Source: CAZQIC01 sp964593555 (lineage in GTDB: Bacteria; Bacteroidota; Bacteroidia; JAFLBG01). Taken from it: a stretch of 64,000 bases of DNA. Made by a program: the position numbers and the translations under genes. The stretch covers positions 1-64,000 of the forward strand of contig CAZQIC010000006.1 of assembly GCA_964593555.1 (NCBI GenBank), written 5' to 3'. The notes beneath the pieces were generated by a model. That model had not been told where the DNA came from, did no database searches, and was given only the letters and a program-made list of their open reading frames with translations. Shown piece by piece: positions 25,701 to 34,054 of the stretch. Every line of letters begins with the position of its first letter. The first letter of the stretch is position 1.

Positions 25701-27445
25701 AAACTATTTGTTGGCCCTATCCATGTTGCAGTGTTACCGGTGATGTATGCTTCATCTGCGGAGTTAATGGCAATAGCTTGCGCATAATCATAATCGTTAC
25801 AACCAATAAATGTTGAATATATTAATGTGTTTCCTGCAGCATTCATTCTGGTTATGAAAACATCTGAATTTCCATTAAAGGAAGCATCGAATGCTCCCGC
25901 AGTAGTTGGAAATGTTCCATTTGTAGAACCTGTGATAAAAGCTTCACCTGATCCGTTTATCGCAATGCCATATCCATAATCTCCTGCACCACCGCCAACA
26001 TATGTTGAATATATAAGTGAAGTACCTGTTGAATTTAATTTTGAAATAAATGCGTCGGCTCCGCCATTTGGTGAAGTGTCATATGATCCGGCTACCGTAG
26101 GAAATCCTGATTGTGCATTTCCGGTAATGAAAGCCTCGTTTAAATTATTTACTGCAATGTCTATACCTGAATCCCACCCAGAACCGCCAAGGTATGTAGA
26201 ATAAATAAGTGCGGTGCCGGTGCTGTTGATCCTTGCAACAAAAACATCAAATGCGCCGCCTCCATTATTTGTCTGGATGGCACCTGTTGTTACAGGAAAA
26301 TTGGGAGAACCGGTAATGCCTACAACGAAAGCTTCTCCAGCCGTGTTAACTATAATTCCTTTTACCATATCATTGCCTGATCCGCCTAAATAACTAGAAT
26401 AAATAAGAGTAGAACCTGTCGCGTCTAATTTAAATGCGTATGCATCACCATAAGGGCGACCCATGTTACCATTGAAGGTATTATCAAATACTCCTGCTGT
26501 AGTTGGAAAAAAATCACTGTACCAACCACCGCCATAAATATTTCCCTGGTCATCAATGGCAATGTCATATAAATATCCGTCACCACCCGGGCCGCCGCCA
26601 ACATAAGTTGACCATTCGAGAGTAACTGGATCAATGATTAAGTCTTGTGTTTGATCATACTCTTCACCAATGTTAAAAGAAAAGGTTGTTGCGTCTATCA
26701 GTTTGTATTTTACTTTTACTTCAGATTTTTTTCCATTAATAATTTGGTATGATTCAGGGATTTCCTCAATAAGTATTCCCCAAGGAGTTGTAATTTCAAG
26801 TTGGCCTTTAGTGTTGATCGATAGATTTTTTATTCCTTCACAGGTAAGTTGAAGCTGATTTGCATTCGCGCCTTTATGGACCAGGTAGTCGTATTTTAAA
26901 TTTTTACCAGTACTATAATAGTTAACATCTATTCCGGGATAAATGTTCTGATAATTTACTATTCGGTAATCGGGAACATTGATATGGTGTTTTGATGCAT
27001 CACTTCCATATAAATAATTAGCGTGGCTATCTTCCTCGCCATTAGCTGAAATGATTGCTTCGGGATTAGCATTTTTAAATAGAAGATTCCAGATGAGATA
27101 ATCTTTTTTTCTTAGTTCCGTTTTTGAGTGTTCAGGTGAGTTTTCGTCAGACGCTTCTTCACGGATAAAGCCCATACTTAAACCATTCTTCATAAAATTT
27201 ACATTTGCACTCCACCCCGGGGAAGATCCACGGTAAATAATATTGTCTTCCCATTGCCCCATGTTTTTCCTAAAAAACACCGGAAGTTTTTCAATGTTTG
27301 TTAAATATGTTTCTTTTGATGGAGTTGATTTTGGATTAGTTGCTGCATTGGATAATTGTGCATTTACGGCAAATTGAAAACACGAAATCAAAACAAGTGA
27401 AATTATTGTTTTGAAACCAAGCCTTATTTTAGATATCTGCATCAT
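22772..27445 (-). CDS. Giant T9SS cargo: DUF7948, SBBP, SprB and PKD repeats, type B sorting domain
   Basis: A 1557-residue secreted protein. A signal peptide (about 1-29) leads to a DUF7948-like domain (about 50-270; PVFFRKNMGQWEDNIIYRG). SBBP beta-propeller repeats follow (about 280-740; recurring SGTALIYSTYLGGS and FPTTAGAFD), then a PKD domain (WDFGDGTTS) and about seven SprB-type repeats of ~75 residues (CFGNCDGSISV..., YSVTVSDASGCT), then two more PKD domains (WSFGDGNSDT, WSFGDELNSQ). The last ~85 residues are the gliding-motility/CHU_C type B sorting domain (VPNTFTPNEDGLNEIF, YDRWGDLIWN). It should be exported by T9SS and displayed on the cell surface, probably for adhesion or gliding. 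Confidence 0.93.
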   Translation of the reverse strand: MMQISKIRLGFKTIISLVLISCFQFAVNAQLSNAATNPKSTPSKETYLTNIEKLPVFFRKNMGQWEDNIIYRGSSPGWSANVNFMKNGLSMGFIREEASDENSPEHSKTELRKKDYLIWNLLFKNANPEAIISANGEEDSHANYLYGSDASKHHINVPDYRIVNYQNIYPGIDVNYYSTGKNLKYDYLVHKGANANQLQLTCEGIKNLSINTKGQLEITTPWGILIEEIPESYQIINGKKSEVKVKYKLIDATTFSFNIGEEYDQTQDLIIDPVTLEWSTYVGGGPGGDGYLYDIAIDDQGNIYGGGWYSDFFPTTAGVFDNTFNGNMGRPYGDAYAFKLDATGSTLIYSSYLGGSGNDMVKGIIVNTAGEAFVVGITGSPNFPVTTGAIQTNNGGGAFDVFVARINSTGTALIYSTYLGGSGWDSGIDIAVNNLNEAFITGNAQSGFPTVAGSYDTSPNGGADAFISKLNSTGTSLIYSTYVGGGAGDYGYGIAINGSGEAFITGSTNGTFPTTAGAFDASFNGNSDVFITRMNAAGNTLIYSTFIGCNDYDYAQAIAINSADEAYITGNTATWIGPTNSFPVTPGAYDVTFNGGRYDAYALRINSTGTALVYSTYLGGLNDDWAHGIAVNSIGEAFVAGFSQNYSGTINANPYPTTSCAYNVTFNSAMYVPDVFISKLNTSGNTLLYSTYMGGSSADYYEPKVIVRGTCPEEVIASCTSHSPDFPTTPGAYQVTKLNGGNSSDQPVLFKFIPQITPGYTVSSNLSCNTPVQFTDTTNQCGLWTPLNSWFWDFGDGTTSTLTNPTHIYATGGTYNVKLVVGCPMDSITMAVNVSSVGCCTTSITALKTDVSCYNGNDGTATVAISAGSSSSTYTYSWSNGTTTTQTTISNLTANTYSVTVSDGSGCSVDTVIIITEPNQLNIVVISQPANCVGTSTGTLNAVIGGGMASYTYLWSTGNTTALVTNLSAALYSVTVSDASGCTINGMVNITEPPALVLNTVTNASSCGQSNGSATVNPNGGTGSYSYTWNTGLTTQNITNVTAGIYNVTVTDVNGCTESAVINIGNNPGVTAQSQAITNARCFGNCDGSISVIGNGGTTPYTYDWNNLQNTATANGLCAGLYTCTITDNNGCNDIISFTISQPSMITSITTATNALCFGGNTGSASVTIAGGTAGYNYQWNTNPNQYTSNATGIPAGIYQATITDNNNCIRTTSVTVTEPSQLIVNINSYFSICAGQTATLTSGANGGISPYNFLWSSGQQTSSITQQPSSYSIYTVTVTDANNCSSLVSTTVNVNGLPIVSYSASDTTGCPVFCTTFTNFTPNTNFMTWSFGDGNSDTTSPSQHCYSTPGIYSVNLVITDNNGCSNSLSKNNYITVSPKPVAAFSANPKKITQLSGPVIFTDASQNANAWNWSFGDELNSQSALQNAQFTYGDTGIFQVILIVFNEYGCSDTTDEFIKVNPEFALYVPNTFTPNEDGLNEIFIPVGIGVSPEEFEFYVYDRWGDLIWNTSRWGDGWDGRANGGTNVAQQDVYVWKIKIKDSNGNKHRYVGSVNLIK

Positions 27446-27645
27446 GGGGTTGCTGTCTGAAAAGGATCGTTTTATTATTCTGAATTTAGCGCTCGTTTGA
27501 ACGTATCACAATACCATTTTTTGTCATTATTAGTATTTTAATTACTATATTGGCGCTTAAGTTTTATTATAAAATACTGAAAATCAGTAAATTGCAGTAA
27601 ATTTTATATGTAAAAACCTTAGCAAGATCAGCGCTCACAAAACCT

Positions 27646-29190
27646 ATGAAGAAGGACCAATTATTTGAGTTAATTAAGTCGCTAAAAGCAAGTGATAAGC
27701 GGAATTTTAAAATTTTTGTATCAAAACAAAATGGAGAAAAGAATTATTTAAAATTATTTGAAGCGATAGATAAACAGGACGACTATGATGAAACATTGAT
27801 CAGAAAAAAGTTCGCAAAGGAAAAATTCGTTCATCAACTTCCGGTCGCAAAAAATTATTTGTACAAACTGGTATTAAAAAGTCTTGAGATATATTATTTG
27901 AGCTCATCCACTATCTTGCGAAGCCACCTTAATCAGATCGAAATATTATTTAATCTGAACTTGTTTGATCAGTGTGAAAAATTATTACAACAAACGAAAA
28001 AGCTTACCCAAAAATTTGAAAATAATTTGTGTCTGCTCGAGCTTTTGTTCTGGGAGACAGAATTAATGAGGAGTCAATATTATTTTGGAAAAACAGAGCA
28101 GGATCTGGAGAAAAATTATTCGGAGAAGCAGAAGATTCTTGATGTATATAAGAATGCCATGGATCATTATAATATTCTCTCACATTTGCTGATCAAAGTT
28201 GTGAAAAAAGGGATAGCGCGATTGCCAAAGGACGTGAGGGAGTATAAAAGAGTAATGAGTCATCCGCTGTTACAAAAGGAGAGTGAAGCCAGGTCGAATG
28301 AGGCGCTGTTTCGTTTTTATACAAGTTACATTTCCTATTATTATGCGATCGACAAATCGGCATCTGCATATGAGTACTCTAAAAAAATAATTGCACTCAT
28401 GGAAAAGAATCCGCATACTATTGAGGAAAGGATGCCTGCTTATATAGGTACGCTTAATAATGTGGTAATTTTTCAACATAATATAGGCATGCCGGTAGAG
28501 GTAGATAAAACAATAAATAAGTTGAAACAATTAAAGCCTTCTACGGAAAGGTCAAGTGCAGAGTTGTTTTATACAGTAAACAGTATGCAATTGGCTATTT
28601 GTTGTGAACGTGGAGAATTTGACAAAGGACTAAAAGAATTAAGTGAAATTGAAGTCGGGATACAAAAGAATGATACGAGGCATTCTAATAAAAGGCACTT
28701 GATGCTTCTTTATTATAATATTATTTGTACTTATTTTGGAGCCGGAAACTATTTGGCGGCAGTAAAATATGTTTACAAGATACTTAACAATAAAGAATTT
28801 GATCAAAACAGCCAGATCTATAATATAGCCAGGGTGCTTGCATTAATATGTCATTTCGAATTAAAAAATAATGAGTTACTCGAGTCGGTTGTGAAATCCA
28901 CCTATCGTGACTTGTTAAGGGCAAATAAATTGTTTAAAGTAGAAAAACTGTTTCTGCATTTTATTAAGAAAAAAATGCCGCGTATAAAAATAAAGACAGA
29001 TCTTATTGATGCGTTAACTGAGGCGAAAAAGGAATTAGTGGAAATTACAAAAGATCCGTTGGAAAAAAATGCATTTTATTCATTTGATCTTATTTCCTGG
29101 ATCGATTCGAAAATTGAAGGAAGATCTTTTGAGTCAATTGTAAGGCAAAAGGCAATGAGCAATTTTGAAAACGCAAGAAAACAAAAATAA
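27646..29190 (+). CDS. Conserved helical (TPR-like) protein of Bacteroidota, unknown function
   Basis: A 514-residue cytoplasmic protein without signal peptide or membrane segments. The N terminus (MKKDQLFELIKSLKASDKRNFKIFVSKQ) and the long alpha-helical body with degenerate tetratricopeptide-like pairs resemble a family of hypothetical proteins that I recall as frequent in Bacteroidota. No enzymatic motif is visible. It stands alone, convergent with the small gene at 29203. Confidence 0.8.
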   Translation: MKKDQLFELIKSLKASDKRNFKIFVSKQNGEKNYLKLFEAIDKQDDYDETLIRKKFAKEKFVHQLPVAKNYLYKLVLKSLEIYYLSSSTILRSHLNQIEILFNLNLFDQCEKLLQQTKKLTQKFENNLCLLELLFWETELMRSQYYFGKTEQDLEKNYSEKQKILDVYKNAMDHYNILSHLLIKVVKKGIARLPKDVREYKRVMSHPLLQKESEARSNEALFRFYTSYISYYYAIDKSASAYEYSKKIIALMEKNPHTIEERMPAYIGTLNNVVIFQHNIGMPVEVDKTINKLKQLKPSTERSSAELFYTVNSMQLAICCERGEFDKGLKELSEIEVGIQKNDTRHSNKRHLMLLYYNIICTYFGAGNYLAAVKYVYKILNNKEFDQNSQIYNIARVLALICHFELKNNELLESVVKSTYRDLLRANKLFKVEKLFLHFIKKKMPRIKIKTDLIDALTEAKKELVEITKDPLEKNAFYSFDLISWIDSKIEGRSFESIVRQKAMSNFENARKQK

Positions 29191-29202
29191 CAATTAAGGT
29201 CT

Positions 29203-29451
29203 TCAGCAAATGCACTTTTGAAAAATTGATTTGTCATAATACCATTCTTTATTAGGGATGGTATGAGGAGCGTTCTTTGTGTTCCCTATTTTATTTCTTA
29301 TCTGAGCCAGCATTTCATCAAGTTCGTTCAGTTTCGATTTAATGAATACCAGGTCATCATTGGAGAATTTCGCCTGTTCGGTAAAGGATATTGTGTTTGC
29401 TTTTCCTGCTTGCTCTATCCAGTTAATTTTAATTTCAGTTATGTTGTTCAT
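29203..29451 (-). CDS. Small hypothetical protein under the 29-bp motif
   Basis: An 82-residue soluble protein: a beta-rich start (MNNITEIKINWIEQAGKA), a central helix (NDDLVFIKSKLNELDEMLAQIRNKIGN) and a short tail rich in aromatic residues ending with two Cys. No family recognised. Support for a real gene comes from its amphipathic helix and from a copy of the 29-bp promoter-like motif 57 bp before the start, in the correct orientation. Convergent with the 514-residue protein gene. Confidence 0.6.
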   Translation of the reverse strand: MNNITEIKINWIEQAGKANTISFTEQAKFSNDDLVFIKSKLNELDEMLAQIRNKIGNTKNAPHTIPNKEWYYDKSIFQKCIC

Positions 29452-29508
29452 GGTGTTTAAAAATTAATTCTTAACAAACATATCTGATAAATAATTTGCC
29501 AATGAGTT

Positions 29509-29537
29509 TATTCGATGAATACGGGTTTTAAATAGCC
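29509..29537 (-). promoter_or_regulatory. 29-bp bipartite motif, site 1
   Basis: GGCTATTTAAAA then 11 bases then TCGAATA on the minus strand, 57 bp before the ATG of the 82-residue gene. Divergent to site 2, 41 bp away, which serves the hybrid kinase. Confidence 0.65.
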
Positions 29538-29578
29538 AAAATGAAAAGAATGATTTTTACCGTATTTTAATGCAGTTC

Positions 29579-29607
29579 GGCTATTATTTTGGCTAATTCA
29601 CCGAATT
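29579..29607 (+). promoter_or_regulatory. 29-bp bipartite motif, site 2
   Basis: GGCTATTATTTT then 10 bases then ACCGAATT, 92 bp before the GTG start of the hybrid kinase. The A-tract of the left half is replaced by T, but the two conserved halves and the spacing are kept. Confidence 0.6.
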
Positions 29608-29699
29608 TGTCTCAATACTAATGGAAAATCAATTAATTATGTATAAAATTAATTTGGGGCATTTTATGCTTGAATATTTAGCAGGAGTATATTTGTATT

Positions 29700-31895
29700 G
29701 TGAAAAGTAAAAAGCAAAAAAAGTCATCAAGTAAAGAGACAAAAGGTCGTAAGGTTAAACCCACCCCTTCAAAAATAAATAAACGAAAAGTTGTTAAAGT
29801 TATAGATGATAAATCAACATCCGAAAAAGGCTTGTTGAATAAGCTTCGCCGTGAAAACAATGTGCTGAAAAAGAGAAATGAGCTTTTGCTTAGGTCATGT
29901 GAATTTTCCCAATCAATTATTGCAACCATTCATGAACCATTATTGGTGCTGGATAATAATTTCCGGATAAAATCAGCCAATAAATCTTTTTATGAAAAAT
30001 TTCTCGTTAACGAAGAGTCAATCGAAAATATGCTCTTATTTGACTTTGGGGATGGTCAGTGGAATATTCCGAAGCTTAAAGAACTATTATCAGATGTTCT
30101 TTCTAAAAATCTTGATTTTAAGAATTTTACACTTACCCATGATTTTTCCAAAAGTGGTGGTAAGAACATATTGCTGCTTAATGCGCATTATATTATTCAG
30201 AAGACGAGTTCACGACAATTGATTTTATTAGCTATTGAGGATATAACAGAACGATCTAATTATTATCTCCAGGAAAAAGCTCTTTTAAAAAGGGAAAAGG
30301 AAATCGCCGAAGAGGCTATGAAAGCGAAACAGAGATTCCTTTCCAATATGAGTCATGAAATAAGGACTCCAATGAATGCGATTATTGGATTTACGAATGT
30401 AATGTTGAGGACGAATTTGGATGATAAGCAGCGTGACTATTTAAATGCTATTAAAATTTCGGGTGATAATCTTATTGTTTTAATAAATGACATTTTAGAC
30501 CTTGCAAAAGTAGACGCTGGAAAAATGTCCTTCCAGGAAATTCCTTTTAAATTATCAACTTCAGTCTCTTCAATGCTGCATCTGTTTGAGACAAAGATCA
30601 TGGAAAAAGGAATTGAACTCGTTAAACAGTATGATGAGGATATTCCGGAAATTTTAATTGGTGATTCCGTACGTTTACATCAAATAATTTTAAACCTGAT
30701 AAGCAATGCAATAAAATTTACTTCAAGGGGACGAGTAACGGTGAGTGTTCGCTTGCTTGATGAGAATGAAGAAAAGGTAACAGTGGGCTTTGCAGTTACT
30801 GATACCGGTATTGGAATTCCTGAAAATAGGTTGTTGTCAATTTTTGATGCTTTTCAGCAGGCTTCCGGTGATATATCCGGAACATATGGGGGCACTGGTC
30901 TTGGTCTTACTATTGTTAAACAATTGGTAGAAGCGCAAAAAGGAACGATAGCAGTTAAAAGTATTCTGGGGCAAGGATCAAATTTTAGTTTTATACTAAC
31001 ATTCAAGAAAGCGCCGATAGGGTATAGTTTGGAAGAGAATAATAAAGTAGGAAGGAAGAATCATCTATCTTCAAATATCTCTCATGCAAAAAAAATAAAG
31101 ATTCTGGTCGTGGAGGATATGAAGTTCAATCAAATGTTAATGAAAACTATATTGGAAGATTTTGGTTTTCACATTGATTTGGCGGAAAATGGAAAGATTG
31201 CAATTGACAAAATAAGTGAAACGAATTATGATATTATCTTAATGGACCTGCATTTGCCTGTGATGAACGGCTTTGACGCAACACAATATATACGCAATAA
31301 AATAGATCAAAACGTCCCAATAATTGCTCTTACAGCGGATGTTACGACGATAGATTTTGAAATGTGTAAAGCAATTGGAATGAACGATTATATAACTAAA
31401 CCCATAAACGAAGAGTTGCTTTATAATGTAATCACAAAATACATCGATGGTTCGATTAAAAAAAGAGATTTAAAAATAAAGGTTCTCGCATCTGATGAAA
31501 AGAACAAAATCGTTGATCTTGATAATCTCGAACATTTTGCAAAAGGGAATTCCAAAATAATGCTTGAAATGATTAACGTTTATCTTGAAGAAACGCCCCA
31601 ATTGCTCAATTCCATAAAACTTGCTATTGAAAAGAGAGATTGGGAATCATTAAGAATGGCAACGCATTCAATCATGCCCTCTTTTGCTACTATAGGAGTG
31701 AAAGGTGATGCTGAAAGCCTGGTGGCCGAAATGCATGATCATGCTATACGTTTAAAGGATAATTGCAAATTGAACGCTGATGAATTATCAGCAGAAATTA
31801 GTGTGATAAATAATCTGCGTCTCAAATTAGAAAAGAACTGCGCAATGGCTGAAGAAAAATTGAAGCAGAATATTTTATTTCTTTCGCTAGAGTAA
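29700..31895 (+). CDS. Hybrid sensor histidine kinase (PAS-HisKA-ATPase-REC-HPt)
   Basis: A 731-residue cytoplasmic hybrid kinase. A Lys-rich tail and coiled coil (1-65) precede a PAS domain like those of CheB/CheR fusions (about 75-185; FDFGDGQWNIPKL). HisKA follows with His219 (FLSNMSHEIRTPMNAIIGF), an ATPase with NLISNAIKF and DTGIGIP, a receiver with Asp516 (IILMDLHLPVMNG), and a C-terminal HPt with His656 (ATHSIMPSFATIG). In the HPt the usual Lys four residues after the His region is not conserved (SIM instead of TLK). GTG 29700 has an AGGAG 11 bases upstream. The protein contains a full internal relay, and its gene carries site 2 of the shared motif, so it may both control and belong to the regulon; that is inference. 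Confidence 0.93.
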   Translation: MKSKKQKKSSSKETKGRKVKPTPSKINKRKVVKVIDDKSTSEKGLLNKLRRENNVLKKRNELLLRSCEFSQSIIATIHEPLLVLDNNFRIKSANKSFYEKFLVNEESIENMLLFDFGDGQWNIPKLKELLSDVLSKNLDFKNFTLTHDFSKSGGKNILLLNAHYIIQKTSSRQLILLAIEDITERSNYYLQEKALLKREKEIAEEAMKAKQRFLSNMSHEIRTPMNAIIGFTNVMLRTNLDDKQRDYLNAIKISGDNLIVLINDILDLAKVDAGKMSFQEIPFKLSTSVSSMLHLFETKIMEKGIELVKQYDEDIPEILIGDSVRLHQIILNLISNAIKFTSRGRVTVSVRLLDENEEKVTVGFAVTDTGIGIPENRLLSIFDAFQQASGDISGTYGGTGLGLTIVKQLVEAQKGTIAVKSILGQGSNFSFILTFKKAPIGYSLEENNKVGRKNHLSSNISHAKKIKILVVEDMKFNQMLMKTILEDFGFHIDLAENGKIAIDKISETNYDIILMDLHLPVMNGFDATQYIRNKIDQNVPIIALTADVTTIDFEMCKAIGMNDYITKPINEELLYNVITKYIDGSIKKRDLKIKVLASDEKNKIVDLDNLEHFAKGNSKIMLEMINVYLEETPQLLNSIKLAIEKRDWESLRMATHSIMPSFATIGVKGDAESLVAEMHDHAIRLKDNCKLNADELSAEISVINNLRLKLEKNCAMAEEKLKQNILFLSLE

Positions 31896-31955
31896 GCCTA
31901 CTCTTTAATTTTTTCTGTAAAGTTTTTTACGCCTGCGCAGGATTTCCTCTCTTCT

Positions 31956-31984
31956 GGCTATATAAAATACTCTTTCAACGAATG
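31956..31984 (+). promoter_or_regulatory. 29-bp bipartite motif, site 3
   Basis: GGCTATATAAAA then 11 bases then ACGAATG, 65 bp before the ATG of the 57-residue basic protein gene. Confidence 0.65.
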
Positions 31985-32049
31985 TCCATCTCAATGATGA
32001 TAAACTATAAATAATTTTGGTATAAATAACATCATAAAAAAACAAAAGT

Positions 32050-32223
32050 ATGAAAAATAAAAAGGAAAGTGCGGCAACCGCAAACAGAGCAAAAAACAAA
32101 AGCAATCTCTCCATTAGGGAGGATCAGCATTACGATATTACAGAAGTAGGTGCAAAAAATGGTGGTCGTTCATCAAGAAAAACGACTCCGGCTCGAAAAG
32201 AAAAAGTTTCATCGAAAAAATAA
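32050..32223 (+). CDS. Small basic protein (57 residues)
   Basis: ATG 32050 to TAA 32221-32223. The composition is strongly basic and hydrophilic (MKNKKESAATANRAKNK ... TTPARKEKVSSKK) with a central SIREDQHYDITEVGAKNGG segment. No membrane segment or signal. It lies 8 bp before a second small, acidic protein gene and 65 bp after a copy of the 29-bp motif, which is the main reason to call it. No family recognised. Possibly a small stress or nucleic-acid-binding protein. Confidence 0.6.
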   Translation: MKNKKESAATANRAKNKSNLSIREDQHYDITEVGAKNGGRSSRKTTPARKEKVSSKK

Positions 32224-32231
32224 AAAAGCAA

Positions 32232-32501
32232 ATGGAAAAGGACACAAACCCTAATAAAGAAGATAATTCTGGCACTAAAAAGAATGCTGAAAATACTTCT
32301 CCCGAAAATAATTCGACTCAAAAGGAACAAAAGTCGCCAAGAATGCCAACAACCGAATTTCCCGATAGGGAGCCTGATGGTAATTCAAAAGATCCAAATG
32401 CTGAACAGATTAAAAAGGATCCAAAGAATGAGGAGATTTTAAATGAACAGGAGGATAGAAAAAAAGAGAAGACTCCACTTATGGACGAACTTTTTCTTTA
32501 A
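32232..32501 (+). CDS. Small acidic/hydrophilic disordered protein
   Basis: An 89-residue protein composed almost only of Asp, Glu, Lys, Asn, Pro and Ser (MEKDTNPNKEDNSGTKK ... RMPTTEFPDREPDG), predicted to be disordered, ending MDELFL. No domain recognised. It follows the small basic protein by 8 bp and is followed by a clear terminator, so the two form a complete bicistronic unit. Hydrophilic small proteins of this kind recall stress/desiccation-type proteins, but that is only analogy. Confidence 0.65.
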   Translation: MEKDTNPNKEDNSGTKKNAENTSPENNSTQKEQKSPRMPTTEFPDREPDGNSKDPNAEQIKKDPKNEEILNEQEDRKKEKTPLMDELFL

Positions 32502-32512
32502 ATAACAAACAT

Positions 32513-32549
32513 ATCACAGACATTTCGGGTTTACCCGGATGCCTGTGAT
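32513..32549 (+). terminator. Hairpin terminator of the small-protein operon
   Basis: ATCACAG...CTGTGAT outer stem and CGGGT/ACCCG inner stem with a two-base TT loop between the inner arms, then tattttat. It begins 11 bp after the acidic protein stop. Confidence 0.75.
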
Positions 32550-32591
32550 TATTTTATCGATAAAAATGTCAAATACATCAAGATCCTGAAA

Positions 32592-33140
32592 ATGAAATTA
32601 CACATCAAATATATGGTGAGTGCAAAGTGCAAAGCGCAGGTTGAAGAAGAGCTCTTGAACTTAGGAATAGATTATGAGTCGATTGATCTCGGTGTAATAG
32701 AAACCAGGGAAGAAATTACAGAGAGTCAAAAGATAAGGTTGAAGAGAAATTTATTTAAATCCGGCCTGGAGTTGATTGACGACAAAAGAAGCATTTTGGT
32801 TGAGAGAACTAAAAGTGTGATCATTGAAATGGTTTATTGTTCCAGTGAATTTCCAAAAGAAAATTATTCCGATTATATAAGTAAAAAACTAAATATGGGC
32901 TATGGTTATTTGTCCAACATATTTTCTGAAGTTCAGGGTTTAACTATTCGGCAATTTGTAATTAATAATAAAATTGAAAAGGCAAAGGAATTATTGTTGT
33001 ATAGAGGATTAAATCTGACGGAAATTTCCTATAGGCTAAATTACAGTAGTGTTGCTCACCTGTCAAATCAGTTCAAAAAAATTAATGGGCTTTCCCCTTC
33101 GTTATTTAAACGGCTAAATCAAACGAAAAATGTTGTTTAA
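32592..33140 (+). CDS. AraC-family transcription regulator with short N-terminal domain
   Basis: A 182-residue regulator. Residues 80-178 are the double helix-turn-helix of AraC: YISKKLNMGYGYLSNIFSEVQGLTIRQFVINNKIEKAKELL (outlined) and LTEISYRLNYSSVAHLSNQFKKINGLSPSLFKR. The N-terminal 65 residues (MKLHIKYMVSAKCKAQVEEELLNLGI ...) are too short for the usual cupin sensor and look like a ferredoxin-like/heavy-metal-associated fold. Effector unknown. It sits inside the motif-bearing region but has no motif copy of its own. Confidence 0.88.
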   Translation: MKLHIKYMVSAKCKAQVEEELLNLGIDYESIDLGVIETREEITESQKIRLKRNLFKSGLELIDDKRSILVERTKSVIIEMVYCSSEFPKENYSDYISKKLNMGYGYLSNIFSEVQGLTIRQFVINNKIEKAKELLLYRGLNLTEISYRLNYSSVAHLSNQFKKINGLSPSLFKRLNQTKNVV

Positions 33141-33157
33141 AAATATTTTAACCGTAT

Positions 33158-33421
33158 ATGCTTACTTCCAATAGAAATATTTTAACTGCTACAAAGGAAA
33201 TTTGGGAAAGGTATATTGCTACCGATAGGCATGTTGTTGCGAAAGTTGATGATACTGAAAGTGATATTTCTATTACTGATGAAAAAAAGGAGGTTGTTCC
33301 GGTTCAAGAGCCACCGAAAGAGTATAGCGTAAAAAGTTACCTGCTTATGTATGCTCTGCTTTTTATTTCGATGGGAATTTGTATGGTGGTGGGGTTTCTA
33401 AGTCTTGAGTTATTTAATTAA
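33158..33421 (+). CDS. Small single-TM protein
   Basis: An 87-residue protein: a 55-residue hydrophilic cytoplasmic part rich in acidic residues (AKVDDTESDISITDEKKEVVPVQEPP) and one C-terminal membrane segment (about 62-83, LLMYALLFISMGICMVVGFL). A tail-anchored layout similar to the receiver protein that follows. No family recognised. It lies 17 bp after the AraC gene and may be co-transcribed with it. Confidence 0.65.
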   Translation: MLTSNRNILTATKEIWERYIATDRHVVAKVDDTESDISITDEKKEVVPVQEPPKEYSVKSYLLMYALLFISMGICMVVGFLSLELFN

Positions 33422-33460
33422 AGATTTTAATTTACCCGAAACTATTATGTTTTGCCTTTG

Positions 33461-33489
33461 GGCTATTAAAAAAGCCGTGTAGGCGAATA
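33461..33489 (+). promoter_or_regulatory. 29-bp bipartite motif, site 4
   Basis: GGCTATTAAAAA then 11 bases then CGAATA, 56 bp before the ATG of the membrane-anchored receiver. Heads the receiver-TPR-OMP-GH26 operon. Confidence 0.7.
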
Positions 33490-33545
33490 TTAAATCACTG
33501 TTGTTGTGGGTGAGTTTAATTTAGCAATAAGTAATTACAAATGTA

Positions 33546-34046
33546 ATGTCAACTAAGGAAAACAAATATGTATTTATTGTTGAGGATAATGAATTGTATT
33601 CCATGATGCTGGATTATATTCTTTCGCAAAACAGCACGTATCAATTTATAAGATATAGGACTGGAGAGGAATGTATTAAGAATTTGTATTTGGAACCATG
33701 CATAATTATCCTGGATTACGGATTGCCGGGTATAAATGGATACGAAACATTGTTGGAAGTAAAAAAACAAAAGCCCGGAACGCATGTCATTATTCTTAGT
33801 GTTAACAGAGATGTTGGGGTAGTAGAAAAATTGCTTAGAGCAGGTGCTGATGATTACGTTTTAAAACAGGGGCATGGTGAAACCCAAATCATTGAAAAAA
33901 TAGAAACTATTCTGAAAAAGGATGCGGTAGATAAAAATATATTTAGGCGCATGAGAAACAAATCGGTGTTTCAAAAGGCATTGGTGATTTTGTTTTTCAT
34001 CGTTTTGTCACTCGGTCTTTTGTTTTTCAAAGGTCAAATTTCATAA
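33546..34046 (+). CDS. Membrane-anchored response-regulator receiver
   Basis: A receiver domain (about 7-125; acidic pair in IVEDNE, phosphoacceptor Asp57 in IIILDYGLPGING, Lys in DDYVLKQGHG) followed by a basic linker (RRMRNKS) and one C-terminal membrane segment (about 143-162, ALVILFFIVLSLGLLFF). No DNA-binding or enzymatic output. A receiver tethered to the inner membrane by its tail is unusual. It should act on a membrane or periplasm-spanning partner, perhaps the products of the following genes. First gene of a five-gene operon (spacings 8 and 13 bp, then a 13-bp overlap, then 8 bp). Confidence 0.85.
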   Translation: MSTKENKYVFIVEDNELYSMMLDYILSQNSTYQFIRYRTGEECIKNLYLEPCIIILDYGLPGINGYETLLEVKKQKPGTHVIILSVNRDVGVVEKLLRAGADDYVLKQGHGETQIIEKIETILKKDAVDKNIFRRMRNKSVFQKALVILFFIVLSLGLLFFKGQIS

Positions 34047-34054
34047 ATATTAAG

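Noticed and set aside
31905..32114. Minus-strand 69-residue hydrophobic reading frame
   Set aside because: It overlaps the better-supported plus-strand small gene and motif site 3 and has no homology pattern; regarded as a shadow.
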